The notes beneath the pieces are model-generated. The model saw nothing but the letters and a program-made list of their open reading frames with translations. It was not told the DNA's origin and made no database searches. Both the position numbers and the translations under genes were made by a program. A stretch of 64,000 nucleotides of DNA from Pelagicoccus mobilis (GTDB taxonomy: Bacteria; Verrucomicrobiota; Verrucomicrobiia; Opitutales; Opitutaceae): the NCBI RefSeq assembly GCF_016595505.1, contig NZ_JAENIL010000002.1:124001-188000 (forward strand), read 5' to 3'. Below, in pieces: positions 48,117-57,477 of the stretch (the first letter of the stretch is position 1; every line of letters starts with the position of its first letter).

Positions 48117-50030
48117 ATGGCGACGCTTGCCAAACTACACATATTCGCAGTTAGCCTATCAACGTTCTTATTCGGATTATCAAGTGCACTGGCTTCCCAA
48201 TTAACCGCTACAGGAAGCGGCCCTGAAATCACTATCCAACCCCATTTAATCGGGTACAATAACCAGACCGCCTTCTCCTGGAATCCCTGGAACAACGCCG
48301 ACAATCGAGACTCCTTGGCTCTAGCCCGCCCTAGCCACCTCCGCTACCCCGGCGGCACCGTTAGCACCTACTGGGATTTCCGTTCCGGCAAACTCTTCAA
48401 GGGAGCAGATCAAGTGGACGCCACTTCCGGCAACGTCCTCCAAAAATCGGCCGCCATCTCCTGGGTTCAATCCGCCCTCACCACCCCAGCGCCCAATCCG
48501 CTAGCCGATCTCCACAAAGCCTACCAGCACAACAGCGAACACTCAGACCTCGGAGCATTCGCCCCCGTCTTCTGCCTTAACCTCGCCACCCCCGGTTCCG
48601 ATTTCTACGCCGACGCCTGGGAACGCAGCGTCAACTCAACACCAGAGTCAGTCGACTGGTGGGACATGCTCGACGACCGATACGATCGTTGCCTCGGGGC
48701 ACTTGAAACCGCTGAGACCATCCATGATTGGCCCATCCACTACATCGAGCTGGGCAACGAATACCATTTCGGGGGCGGCGAACCCTACGTCCAGGGACTA
48801 CCACTTGTCGGAGTCAAAGGCACCTTCCCTGGAGAAAACCCAACCTCCTACGCCTCCGCCGCAAACGACTGGGCTGCTAAACTTAAAACCAGGTTCCCCG
48901 ACGCAAAAATCTGCGCCATAGGCGGCGAAGCGCACTCCCCCGACCAAAACGCTCGCCGGCGCAATTGGAACCTCAACATCCCGCCCCTCCTAAACCGAGA
49001 CCATGTCGACGCCCTCGCCATCCACGTCTATATTCCACAACCTGAAAACCTCGATATCAGCCAGGGCGAATCCGCCCTCGTCAGCTGGCTTGAGCACTGG
49101 ACCGACGAATGGGAGCACACCAAACAACTCAGCAACTGGGACGCCATCGACGATTGGAAACTCTGGTTTACCGAGTGGGACTCCGCCGGCCCCGCCAACC
49201 AGACTTGGGGCCACGCCCTTCAATGCACCCATACAATCCACAGCTGGCTCGCCGAGGGGCAAGCCGAGCTGATCAGCTACCACATCTTCTGGAACTCCAT
49301 CCGAAACGGCCGCGAGATCTACCCCCAAGGTCGCACAATCGGGCTCTTCGCCATGGCCAGCCACGGAACCACAAGCGCTCGCCAACTCACCTTTGACAGC
49401 TCCCCGAAGCTCCTGAACTCAGATATTCCTTCCCTTATCACCTGGCAATTCGACGGGCCGGCAACCAACCGCCGCTTCCTCTTGATAAACCTCTCAGGCA
49501 CCGAACATACCTGCGACCTCAGCACTCTCAGTTCCGGCCAAATCCACAAACGCCAGACCGCCTATCCGAATCTCGCATCCAAACTCGATCCGGGAGAGGT
49601 CATCGGCTTGGTTCCTAGCAACGATATTAACCTCCCCGCCTTCTCCATCACAGTTCTCTCCGAAGTCCAGCCAACCTTCCCTGACTGGCAAAGCGAGACA
49701 TTCACCCAATCCCAACTCGCCGACGCAGTAACGAGCTCTCAAACCTCCGACCCCGACAAAGATGGAATCCCTAACCTCTTGGAATTCCTGCTCGGTTCCT
49801 CCCCCTTCAAGCCCAACAGCATAACGCACCTCCTACCAGCCTCTCCAGAGACCCTTCACCTCGAACTCCCCATCCTCCCTCAAACAAGTGGCCACCAAAT
49901 CGAACTCCAATACTCTTCCGACCTCATGAATTGGTCCCGCTACCTTCACCAAGCATCAAGCACCGAACAGGATCCCACCGAAATCGAAAGTTCGGAATTG
50001 CCGATCTACTTCCGCTTCGTCGTCCCCTAA
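48117..50030 (+). CDS. Exported clan GH-A hydrolase with calcium-loop C-terminus (paralogue A)
   Basis: About 637 residues. The start MATLAKLHIFAVSLSTFLFG gives a signal peptide. Conserved blocks are 'LIGYNNQTAFSWNPWNNADN', 'LRYPGGTVSTYWDFRSG', 'HYIELGNEYHFGGG' with candidate acid/base E215, and 'LWFTEWDSAG' with candidate nucleophile E353. The LRYPGG and GNE blocks recall GH39, GH51 and GH79 enzymes, but no family can be named with certainty. After a small beta-domain comes 'SDPDKDGIPNLLEFLLGSSP', a calcium-type loop, and a sandwich ending 'LPIYFRFVVP' like that of the GH50-like protein at 4811. A shorter paralogue without this tail is encoded at 51014. It starts a plus-strand cluster behind LacI operator copy 3. 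Confidence 0.75.
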   Translation: MATLAKLHIFAVSLSTFLFGLSSALASQLTATGSGPEITIQPHLIGYNNQTAFSWNPWNNADNRDSLALARPSHLRYPGGTVSTYWDFRSGKLFKGADQVDATSGNVLQKSAAISWVQSALTTPAPNPLADLHKAYQHNSEHSDLGAFAPVFCLNLATPGSDFYADAWERSVNSTPESVDWWDMLDDRYDRCLGALETAETIHDWPIHYIELGNEYHFGGGEPYVQGLPLVGVKGTFPGENPTSYASAANDWAAKLKTRFPDAKICAIGGEAHSPDQNARRRNWNLNIPPLLNRDHVDALAIHVYIPQPENLDISQGESALVSWLEHWTDEWEHTKQLSNWDAIDDWKLWFTEWDSAGPANQTWGHALQCTHTIHSWLAEGQAELISYHIFWNSIRNGREIYPQGRTIGLFAMASHGTTSARQLTFDSSPKLLNSDIPSLITWQFDGPATNRRFLLINLSGTEHTCDLSTLSSGQIHKRQTAYPNLASKLDPGEVIGLVPSNDINLPAFSITVLSEVQPTFPDWQSETFTQSQLADAVTSSQTSDPDKDGIPNLLEFLLGSSPFKPNSITHLLPASPETLHLELPILPQTSGHQIELQYSSDLMNWSRYLHQASSTEQDPTEIESSELPIYFRFVVP

Positions 50031-50074
50031 GGGCAATCTCAGGTTTCAAATCCTGAACTCTTAGCTTTACTTTT

Positions 50075-50088
50075 TGACATCGATGTCT
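50075..50088. promoter_or_regulatory. LacI-type operator, copy 4 (TGACATCGATGTCT)
   Basis: Thirteen of fourteen bases match the perfect palindrome. It lies 41 bases upstream of the gene at 50130 and 44 bases after the previous stop, so the cluster from 50130 onward has its own regulated promoter. Confidence 0.82.
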
Positions 50089-50129
50089 TTTATTAAGTTC
50101 GTTTTTGCACTCTCCCTACTTCCCCAAGG

Positions 50130-50996
50130 ATGAACACGCTAACCGCAAGCCCATGGACGATCTCCACCTACCTGGAGGAACCAAGCTACGTCTCTAAATC
50201 CGCAGACGGAGCTTGGCTCGCACACGTATCCATCCCACGCGCACGCCTCACTTACTTTGGACCGGCAAACCTATCCCAAAACCTACTTAGAGTCACGCCG
50301 CCCCCCCTTCCCCAACACGGACCGCACGCTCCCAGTTGGGGCGGCCACATAGTATGGATGCTTTCCGATGCGCTCCCGCATTGGAAGTGGCCGCCTCTGC
50401 GCGAATGGGAATACACACCCGCTGCCCAGATTGAAAACTATGCTGGCGCCCTCAGCCTGATCCGACCTCAGGTGCATCCGAAATTCCCTGCTCTCGGGCG
50501 GAGCTACCATTGGGAAGGAAACACTCTTGTTTGCGAAAGCTTCTGGACTCCCACCCAATCAGCTCACCACCTCGCGATCCACACACTTCATGTGCCTTTC
50601 AACGCCCAGATCGAATTGTCCCAGACTTCGCTCAAAGGTACATTCAAGGAACTAGACGGTTTCTCAATTACCGAACATCCGGTCGCTGATCGCCCTGGAC
50701 TCACACTTGATCAGACAACAGCTAAAATCTGTCCTTCTTCGCAAAGCGCAAAATACGCATTCCCCACCCAAGAAATCGCTGCCCACATTGACAACTACCG
50801 CTTAAGCATGCAGCGCCTAAACGCCTCCTCAAACGAGTTGGACAATCCCTTTACCGATCTTCTCACCCACGTCTGGATAGCTTCTCAAGATCTTGAATCC
50901 CCTTTTATCGAAATCGAACAAGCATCACCCTATCTGACACCTGGGCTTGATGGCTACTGCCGATTCGGAATCAGCCTCCAAGCGGAATCACTTTAA
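50130..50996 (+). CDS. Uncharacterised cytoplasmic protein, possibly galactose-mutarotase-like
   Basis: 288 residues, no signal peptide or membrane helix. The sequence is rich in aromatic residues and beta-strand patterns ('WLAHVSIPRARLTYFGPANL', 'SWGGHIVWMLSD', 'LPHWKWPPLREWEY', 'LVCESFWTP', 'AIHTLHVPFNAQIELSQ'). The 'GGHIVWML' block with a following 'WP' resembles proteins with a mutarotase-like super-sandwich (DUF4380 type), but this is only a weak resemblance. Starting right behind LacI operator copy 4 and 17 bases before the second clan GH-A hydrolase, it should serve the same sugar pathway, perhaps in handling anomers or binding the substrate. Confidence 0.6.
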   Translation: MNTLTASPWTISTYLEEPSYVSKSADGAWLAHVSIPRARLTYFGPANLSQNLLRVTPPPLPQHGPHAPSWGGHIVWMLSDALPHWKWPPLREWEYTPAAQIENYAGALSLIRPQVHPKFPALGRSYHWEGNTLVCESFWTPTQSAHHLAIHTLHVPFNAQIELSQTSLKGTFKELDGFSITEHPVADRPGLTLDQTTAKICPSSQSAKYAFPTQEIAAHIDNYRLSMQRLNASSNELDNPFTDLLTHVWIASQDLESPFIEIEQASPYLTPGLDGYCRFGISLQAESL

Positions 50997-51013
50997 TTTC
51001 CCTTTTCAAACGT

Positions 51014-52576
51014 ATGACCTTAAATCGTCCATTTATTCGCTCCATCGTAACCCTATCAACACTGATGGTTCTCACTTCCAGTGCCAACGCATCATCGGAA
51101 CCCCAGCCGCTGGTGCTCGAAAATGCTGGAGACTCCATCGAGATTTCATCCGAGTACCTTGGATACAATAACCAGACAGGCGGGACTCCCGAACCCTGGA
51201 ACAATAAACAACGCCTAAAATCGCTGGTGAAAGCATCCCCAGCGATGCTCCGCTATCCAGGCGGTACTATCTCGACCTACTGGGACATGCGAAACGACCG
51301 TGTCTTCAAGTCTGGTCCCGCTGTCGATTTGGAGAAGGATGTCGTCCTCAACGAGAACTACATCATCGGCTGGATGCGCAAACTTGCCGCGACACCGCAT
51401 AGCAATTCCCTCGAAAACTTCTCCAAGATCGTAAAGGCGTATCCAAATCCAGAGGACGCGCCAAAATTCGTATTCGTGGCAAACATGGTCACCCCAGGGC
51501 ATGACTACTACGAGCAGCTCTGGGGCCGCCCAGTCGACCCTACTCCACTTTCCAATGACTGGTGGAAAATGCTCAACGATCGCTACAAGCGAAACACCGA
51601 AGCCCTCGACAGAGCACTCGAGCACGGGCTTACAGTTGAGCACATCGAGTTGGGCAACGAATTTTTCTTCGGAATCACTGCCGAGCCCTACATCTCCGGT
51701 GGGCAAATGTTCAAGCAAAAGCCCGGAGAGTGGAAACGCGATTTCTACGGCAAGTTTGTCACAGGAGCATTTCCATCACTGGGCGAAGCCTACGCCTATG
51801 CCGCAAACGACTGGGCCAAGAAACTCAAAGCCAGTTATCCCGGAGTACAAATCGCTGCAGTGGGAGGCGACGCTACCAGCCCAGAGCAAGCCGACCGACG
51901 CCGTAAGTGGAACCTCAACGTGGTTCCCCTCCTCGACAAAGAGCTTATCGACGCTCTTTCCCTCCACATCTACATTGGCAAGCCAGGCGACCTCGACCTA
52001 TCCCGAGGCGAAGCCGCTCTCGAATCCTGGACCCACTACTGGACAGATCACTGGGATGAAATGACAGCCCTCAGCGCCATTCCCGAGGACGCAGATATCT
52101 GGCTAACCGAGTGGGACAACGCGTTCATGAAGCACCCCAAGGATTGGGCCCACGCTCTGATGGGGTCCTTCACTCTGAGCGAATTTCTGGATACAAAGCA
52201 AATTACCCTCACAAACTACCACCAATTTGATAGTGCGAGAATTGAGGATCAACTCACCCCAATCGCCCAAACACTCCGCCTCTGGTCACTCGCTTCCCGA
52301 GGTCGAAATCAAGCAAATCGCATCCATTTCAAGAATACATCGGATCTCCTATTCACCTGGCAATTTTCCGGCGATAACCAATCAGCGACTTACATAATTT
52401 CCAACCTCACCGAAAAGCCATACACACTCGCCGCTAACCAACTCCCCTCCGAGGTAACCGAGCGAATCCAATCCGCAACAAACAACCTTACCACCGAGTC
52501 AGAAATCGGCGAAACCTCCGAGAAGATCCAAGAGCAAGTCACAATCCCACCCTTCTCCCTCACTCTCCTGAGGTAG
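51014..52576 (+). CDS. Exported clan GH-A hydrolase (paralogue B)
   Basis: 520 residues with a signal peptide (SIVTLSTLMVLTSSANA). It is a clear paralogue of the protein encoded at 48117: both share 'GYNNQT', 'LRYPGGT.STYWD', a 'GNE' acid/base block (E216 in 'IELGNEFFFG'), 'LNV.PLLD' and 'LTEWDNA' with candidate nucleophile E366. It lacks the calcium loop and C-terminal sandwich of paralogue A and ends soon after the small beta-domain ('PPFSLTLLR'). The two may act on different linkages of one glycan, one surface-held and one free in the periplasm. It is probably co-transcribed with the uncharacterised gene before it. Confidence 0.75.
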   Translation: MTLNRPFIRSIVTLSTLMVLTSSANASSEPQPLVLENAGDSIEISSEYLGYNNQTGGTPEPWNNKQRLKSLVKASPAMLRYPGGTISTYWDMRNDRVFKSGPAVDLEKDVVLNENYIIGWMRKLAATPHSNSLENFSKIVKAYPNPEDAPKFVFVANMVTPGHDYYEQLWGRPVDPTPLSNDWWKMLNDRYKRNTEALDRALEHGLTVEHIELGNEFFFGITAEPYISGGQMFKQKPGEWKRDFYGKFVTGAFPSLGEAYAYAANDWAKKLKASYPGVQIAAVGGDATSPEQADRRRKWNLNVVPLLDKELIDALSLHIYIGKPGDLDLSRGEAALESWTHYWTDHWDEMTALSAIPEDADIWLTEWDNAFMKHPKDWAHALMGSFTLSEFLDTKQITLTNYHQFDSARIEDQLTPIAQTLRLWSLASRGRNQANRIHFKNTSDLLFTWQFSGDNQSATYIISNLTEKPYTLAANQLPSEVTERIQSATNNLTTESEIGETSEKIQEQVTIPPFSLTLLR

Positions 52577-52657
52577 CAGCAAAGAGAGCTTCGCTAATCG
52601 GATCCGCCCAGCGACTCCCAAGAGCCATCGACCTGCTCTCACCAGCACTTAGAAGCA

Positions 52658-53227
52658 ATGAACATGCAGATAAACGGTATCCTCATAATCTCGTTCTTGC
52701 TGGTAAACACGCTAGTAGCTCGTACGAGCGTAGTGATAAGCTCTTTTGAGGAATGTTTCGAAGCTGCGGAGGTAGCTCTCGTCGTGAGTAAGGCGACTCC
52801 CCTTCCTAGTAAAAACATCAGAAAAGGTGCGAACCACGATTTCAGCTGGGAGAGGCTAATCAAGAACACAAAGTTCAAAGTCGATGCAGTCTTAAAAGGT
52901 AAGTATCGTAATAAGCACTACACACTCTCTTACGAAACGGTTGATCTTACTCGAGATAAATACGGATTCTATAGAGCACTCTATATCGAGAAAAGACTAC
53001 TCGAATTTCGAATAGACACAAACCTAGACTACAGCAAGCAGGAAGATATTCCAGGTGATTTCGACCCACGCCAGCCCTCTTTTGAATCAGATAAAACATA
53101 CCTACTGCTCCTTAAAAAGGTCAATGGTCGGCTGGTCCTACTAGATGAACGGTATCTGTCTAAGTTCGAACTGAACTCGAATATCAACGTCCTCCAACCA
53201 GCAGTGATAGAAGGAGCAGGAGAATAG
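52658..53227 (+). CDS. Small exported protein of unknown function
   Basis: 189 residues, with a signal peptide (MNMQINGILIISFLLVNTLV). The mature part has no motif that I recognise; it contains 'ECFEAAEVALVVSKATPL', 'FKVDAVLKGKYRNKHYTL' and 'YLLLLKKVNGRLVLLDERYL', which read like a beta-rich domain of the kind 'metal-, stress- or adhesion-linked hypothetical'. Its base and codon use look more AT-rich than those of its neighbours (many AAA, AAT, TCT and AGT codons), which suggests insertion by transfer between the hydrolase and mannosidase genes. It ends 16 bases before the mannosidase start and so may be co-transcribed with it. Confidence 0.6.
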   Translation: MNMQINGILIISFLLVNTLVARTSVVISSFEECFEAAEVALVVSKATPLPSKNIRKGANHDFSWERLIKNTKFKVDAVLKGKYRNKHYTLSYETVDLTRDKYGFYRALYIEKRLLEFRIDTNLDYSKQEDIPGDFDPRQPSFESDKTYLLLLKKVNGRLVLLDERYLSKFELNSNINVLQPAVIEGAGE

Positions 53228-53243
53228 ATCTGCCGATACGACA

Positions 53244-55919
53244 ATGTCATCAGAACGCAAAGCCATCTACATTCTCTCCACTCACTGGGATCGTGAGTTC
53301 TACCAAACCCAAGAGGGATTTCGCTACCGTCTCGTATCCATAATCGACGACATCCTCGACGCCTTTGCTGACGGAAACCTTGAAGGCCCCTTCTACTCCG
53401 ACGGCCAAAGCGAACTCTGGGATCAATACCTCGAAATCCGTCCCGAGAGAGCCGAGCAAGTCCGCCAGCTCATGGCAGATGGCTCTATCGAATCGGGTCC
53501 TTGGTACACCATGCCGGACCTTTTTTGCGTCTCCGGCGAAGCACTTGTCAGAAATCTCGAATACGGCATCACCCACACTCGCAAGCTCGGAGGCTCACCA
53601 TCCCGCGTCGCCAACGTCTGCGACTGCTTCGGCCACCCCGGCCAAATGCCACAAATCTACAGAGGGTTCGACCTACTCTCAGCCACGATCTGGCGCGGAT
53701 CCAACGAGCCCGACCACCGCAACATCCTCTGGGAAGCGCCCGACGGAACCCAGATCCCCGTCTACCGATTCGGCCGCAACAGTTACTGGGGCTACGGCGT
53801 GCACGTGCGCAACGTCAATAAACTCGATGTCCCCTACACCCAAGAGCGCTTTGCAGACGACCTGCAAAACTGGATCAACTTCGAAGCGGAACGTACCGCA
53901 ACGACTCAAACGCTCCTCTTCGACGGCGTCGACCACGGCGGTTTCGATCTCGGAAACTACGAGCAGCTTAAAGCCTATCTAGGAAACGAATACGCCGACC
54001 ACCAAATCGAGCACGGTTCCTTCGACGCCTACGCCGAGCAACTCAATACCGAAGCTGACAAAATCCAAAAGAAACTCCAAGGCGAACTCCGCTCTCCCGG
54101 CTACAAAGAACACGGTATAGACGACCAGAAAGTAATCAACTCCGTCATATCCAGCCGGATACACCTCAAGCAACTCAACGCCGCCAACGATGCGGCTCTC
54201 CGTCACTGGGCCGAACCTTTCACTGCACTCGAAACCCTATCCCGACAAAAACCATCGCCCGAAGGCTTCCTACGCGTCGCTTGGAAAAACGCTCTCATTC
54301 CTCACTTCCACGATAGCATCAGCGGCAGCGTCCCCCGTTCCTCCCTCGGTGACAACGAGTACCGACTCCGCCAATCAACTGAAACAGCAGAAGAATTAAC
54401 CAACGGCAGCCTGCACAAAATCGCAGCCAACGTCAGCTGCGACATCACACCTGATGCTTCCACAGCCCGACTTCTAATCTTCAACTCCCTCCCATCTCGC
54501 CAAAACAAAGTCCACGCCCTAGACATAGAACTTCCCTCCACCTGGAGCGATTCCGCTTCCCCCGCCCCTTTCCGTATTCTCAGCGAGACTGGGCAAGAAC
54601 TACCGTACTCGATCATCGAATACGCAGGCCGTACCCCTACCTTCCGCACATTCAAGCATAAGGAACCCGAGCGTGGCGAAACCGATACAACTCGCATTGC
54701 TATTGAACTCGATCTCCCTGCTATCGGCTACGCGACCTACAGAATAGAAAAAGGAGCCCCAACAAACCAATCCACAGGCGGCATTGCCTCAGGCAACACG
54801 CTCGAAAACGACAGACTCAAAGTCACTCTCGAAGCAGACGGAACCTTAACCGTCATCGATAAGATAAACGGCCAAACCTACCGCAACCTGCTCGTCTTCC
54901 ACGATGAGGCAGACAAAGGTCACGTCTATCACTGCGACATTCCACAAAACAGCGGCCCCATCAATAGCCGCAACACACTCGTCTCCGCAACAGTCCACCA
55001 CTCAACTCCGCACTCCGGAGCACTCGAGCTCGTCTACAAACTCGATCTCCCAAACTTCTGGGACCGCGAGAGTGAAGAACGCTCCCCTGAAACGACTCCC
55101 TTCGAGATCCACTGCATCGTATCCCTCAAACAAGGACAAGACGCGCTCGATCTACAAGTCGACTTCAACAACACCGTCCAAGACCACCGACTCCGTCTCC
55201 TATGCCCCACTGGGACTCAAACCGACACCTACCTCACAGATGGGGCTTTTGATGCTGTCGAACGAACGACTGCTCCCATTCCGCGCCTCGACGACCTTTG
55301 TGAACCCTGGCAAGGCGACGCGCCACTATGGAACTGGATAGCAGCCCAGGACAAACAACGCGGCATCGCCCTCTGCTCAAGCGGCCTCCACGAGGGCAAA
55401 CTCTTCGACGACGAGCAGCGCACCCTAGCTCTCACCCTCCTCCGCTCTGCACGAAACTTCTTCTGGGAATACCATCTAGAAAACGATTACGACCAAGGAG
55501 AATACTCGCAAAACATCCGTATTCAATTTCTGGACGGATGCACCTCTCCAGCAGAGCTCTCCCAAATAGGCCAAGAAGTCGCCGCCCCTCCTCGATCCAT
55601 CACCTGCACCGAACTCGACCACACCCGCTGGCACACTTCCGCCACGCTCCCTTCCAACTCCAGTCTCTTGGAAATCGATGGCCCAGTCGTCCTCACCTCC
55701 TGCCGTCGCCTCGACAACGACCTGGAAATTCGCCTTTTCAACCCAAGCCCAATGCCAGAGGACTACAGGTTGACCTTCTCAACCAAGCTCAACCTTAAGG
55801 CCTACCAGTTCACAAATCTCGCAGGGACTCCGGAAGGAGACAGCAATAAGCTCGGCGACAATAGCCTGTCTGCAAACCTCGCCCCCAAGAAGATAACCAC
55901 CATCAGACTCGCGACCTAA
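53244..55919 (+). CDS. Cytoplasmic GH38 alpha-mannosidase (MngB-like branch)
   Basis: 891 residues without signal peptide. 'YILSTHWDREFYQTQEGF' near the N-terminus gives zinc ligands H14 and D16, D127 in 'VCDCFGHPGQMPQIYRGF' is the candidate nucleophile, and 'LIPHFHDSISGSVPRSSLGD' carries the later histidine and aspartate. The THWDRE opening groups it with the MngB/mannosylglycerate hydrolase side of GH38, unlike the longer enzyme at 39863, which opens with GHSHID. Long C-terminal beta-domains follow. Both enzymes would act on alpha-mannosides in the cytoplasm, so two different linkages or a decorated mannoside are likely. Confidence 0.94.
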   Translation: MSSERKAIYILSTHWDREFYQTQEGFRYRLVSIIDDILDAFADGNLEGPFYSDGQSELWDQYLEIRPERAEQVRQLMADGSIESGPWYTMPDLFCVSGEALVRNLEYGITHTRKLGGSPSRVANVCDCFGHPGQMPQIYRGFDLLSATIWRGSNEPDHRNILWEAPDGTQIPVYRFGRNSYWGYGVHVRNVNKLDVPYTQERFADDLQNWINFEAERTATTQTLLFDGVDHGGFDLGNYEQLKAYLGNEYADHQIEHGSFDAYAEQLNTEADKIQKKLQGELRSPGYKEHGIDDQKVINSVISSRIHLKQLNAANDAALRHWAEPFTALETLSRQKPSPEGFLRVAWKNALIPHFHDSISGSVPRSSLGDNEYRLRQSTETAEELTNGSLHKIAANVSCDITPDASTARLLIFNSLPSRQNKVHALDIELPSTWSDSASPAPFRILSETGQELPYSIIEYAGRTPTFRTFKHKEPERGETDTTRIAIELDLPAIGYATYRIEKGAPTNQSTGGIASGNTLENDRLKVTLEADGTLTVIDKINGQTYRNLLVFHDEADKGHVYHCDIPQNSGPINSRNTLVSATVHHSTPHSGALELVYKLDLPNFWDRESEERSPETTPFEIHCIVSLKQGQDALDLQVDFNNTVQDHRLRLLCPTGTQTDTYLTDGAFDAVERTTAPIPRLDDLCEPWQGDAPLWNWIAAQDKQRGIALCSSGLHEGKLFDDEQRTLALTLLRSARNFFWEYHLENDYDQGEYSQNIRIQFLDGCTSPAELSQIGQEVAAPPRSITCTELDHTRWHTSATLPSNSSLLEIDGPVVLTSCRRLDNDLEIRLFNPSPMPEDYRLTFSTKLNLKAYQFTNLAGTPEGDSNKLGDNSLSANLAPKKITTIRLAT

Positions 55920-55947
55920 GCCGCCAACCACCCAAGCAACTCCCTCC

Positions 55948-57363
55948 TTAGCTCTCCAAATACCCTTGGTAAGGATCCACCGTTTCAGCCTCCACAAGCT
56001 TCTTCATCATACGCATTCGATACTTCGTAAGCGTATCCGCGTGCTCATCACAGCTCGCCAAGTTTTTAATTTCCCAAGGATCGCTCTCTAGATCGTAGAG
56101 CTCTTCAAAGTCATTGAGATGGTAAATGTACTTCCAGCGAGTATCGCGAATCATCTTCGCCCGGATATTGATCTCCGGCACACGGTAGAGGGCATCCTGT
56201 TTCTGTTGATACGCTAGGCACGGACGTGGCTTCGCGTCAGGAGCGACAACGCGGTCAAACATCTCGGGCTCTTGTCCTCCTTGACAGAAAACAACATCGC
56301 GCACCGACTCGACCTCGCCTTTAGCTAGCGATACGAGCGACTGTCCTTGAACACCCTTGGGAGCGTCAACTCCAACCATATCCAACAGAGTCGGCATAAT
56401 ATCGATCGACTCCACCAGAGCCGGCACTCGCTTTCCCTCCCGCTTCGAAGGATCAAAGACAATAAACGGTACCCGCGTAATACAGTCGTAGAAACTGGTA
56501 TCCCATTTCTCAGGCAATTGATGCTCGCCCGCAAAATCGCCATGATCCGACCACAGCACGATCAAGGTATCGTCGAGCAGGCCCTTGTCTTCTAAAAATT
56601 GATACGCTCGCTCCACCTCTGCATCCACGAAGGTGCACATCTCTAGATAGGTTGCCACGATCTCTCGCCACTCCTCATCACTGATGTTCTCCGTATCATA
56701 AGACTTCGCCAGTTCCGTCTGATAGCGTGGCTTACTACTGGCATCGTCTTTAGGCGGCAATTCGATCGTCGACCGATCCAGCTTCCCGTAGAATGGCTCT
56801 GGAGTAGTGTAAGGTGGGTGTGGAGAATTCCAGTTCAACCACAGGAAAAACGGTTTGGACGCATCACGCTTTTCACCGATCCACTCCAAGGCATTGTCCG
56901 TGTTCACGTGGTCTCGGAAATTATCAAGCGGCTCTTCATCCTGCCCCACGAAATACGAACCCGGCACCATCTTGCGATCCTTGTCTTCGAGAGACTGGTT
57001 TCCGCCATCATTCACATGGTAGTCGAACATGGCCTCAAAGGTCTCCGGATCAGCCGTGTGGTTCTTGCCAATCAAAGCCGTCTCGTAGCCGGCTTCCCGC
57101 AAGGTTGTAACCAAATTCAACTCATGATGACGCACATACAAATCGAGTGTCCGGTGACCGCCCACATGTGGGTACTGAGCAGTGACCAAAGCTGCCCGCG
57201 AAGGCGAACACTTCGGATGTACCGTATGGCATTGCTCAAACACCAACGACTCCTCCGCCATTCGGTCGATAAACGGACTTACCGGCTGGCTCTGGCCATA
57301 ACATCCAAGGGCGGATGCCTTCATTTCATCGGGACAAAGGAGGAGTATGTTCTTCGGTCGCAT
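55948..57363 (-). CDS. Cytoplasmic sulfatase (family S1)
   Basis: 471 residues beginning 'MRPKNILLLCPDEMKASALG', with no signal peptide. The formylglycine motif is CSPSRAALVTA from C52. D12-E13 occupy the first metal site, 'NWNSPHPPYTTPEPF' and 'IVLWSDHGDFAGEHQL' hold the others, and 'RDTRWKYIYHLNDFEELYDL' is the normal end block. It resembles the two cytoplasmic sulfatases at 33903-36832 in lacking an export signal, in contrast to the three exported sulfatases on the left. It is a single minus-strand gene converging on the GH38 gene and diverging from the GH5 gene across LacI operator copy 5. Confidence 0.92.
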   Translation of the reverse strand: MRPKNILLLCPDEMKASALGCYGQSQPVSPFIDRMAEESLVFEQCHTVHPKCSPSRAALVTAQYPHVGGHRTLDLYVRHHELNLVTTLREAGYETALIGKNHTADPETFEAMFDYHVNDGGNQSLEDKDRKMVPGSYFVGQDEEPLDNFRDHVNTDNALEWIGEKRDASKPFFLWLNWNSPHPPYTTPEPFYGKLDRSTIELPPKDDASSKPRYQTELAKSYDTENISDEEWREIVATYLEMCTFVDAEVERAYQFLEDKGLLDDTLIVLWSDHGDFAGEHQLPEKWDTSFYDCITRVPFIVFDPSKREGKRVPALVESIDIMPTLLDMVGVDAPKGVQGQSLVSLAKGEVESVRDVVFCQGGQEPEMFDRVVAPDAKPRPCLAYQQKQDALYRVPEINIRAKMIRDTRWKYIYHLNDFEELYDLESDPWEIKNLASCDEHADTLTKYRMRMMKKLVEAETVDPYQGYLES

Positions 57364-57426
57364 CTTAAGAATGAGTAGCGGTCATCGTTCCCGATGACCA
57401 ATCGGATTACTATGAATCTTTCTTTT

Positions 57427-57440
57427 TGACATCGATGTAA
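57427..57440. promoter_or_regulatory. LacI-type operator, copy 5 (TGACATCGATGTAA)
   Basis: The mirror image of copies 1 and 3 (read on the other strand it is TTACATCGATGTCA). It lies between the divergent sulfatase and GH5 genes, 63 bases from the first and 37 from the second start. Confidence 0.82.
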
Positions 57441-57477
57441 TTTAGTCGATTTGATAGCTCAACCCTAAAAACATCAA

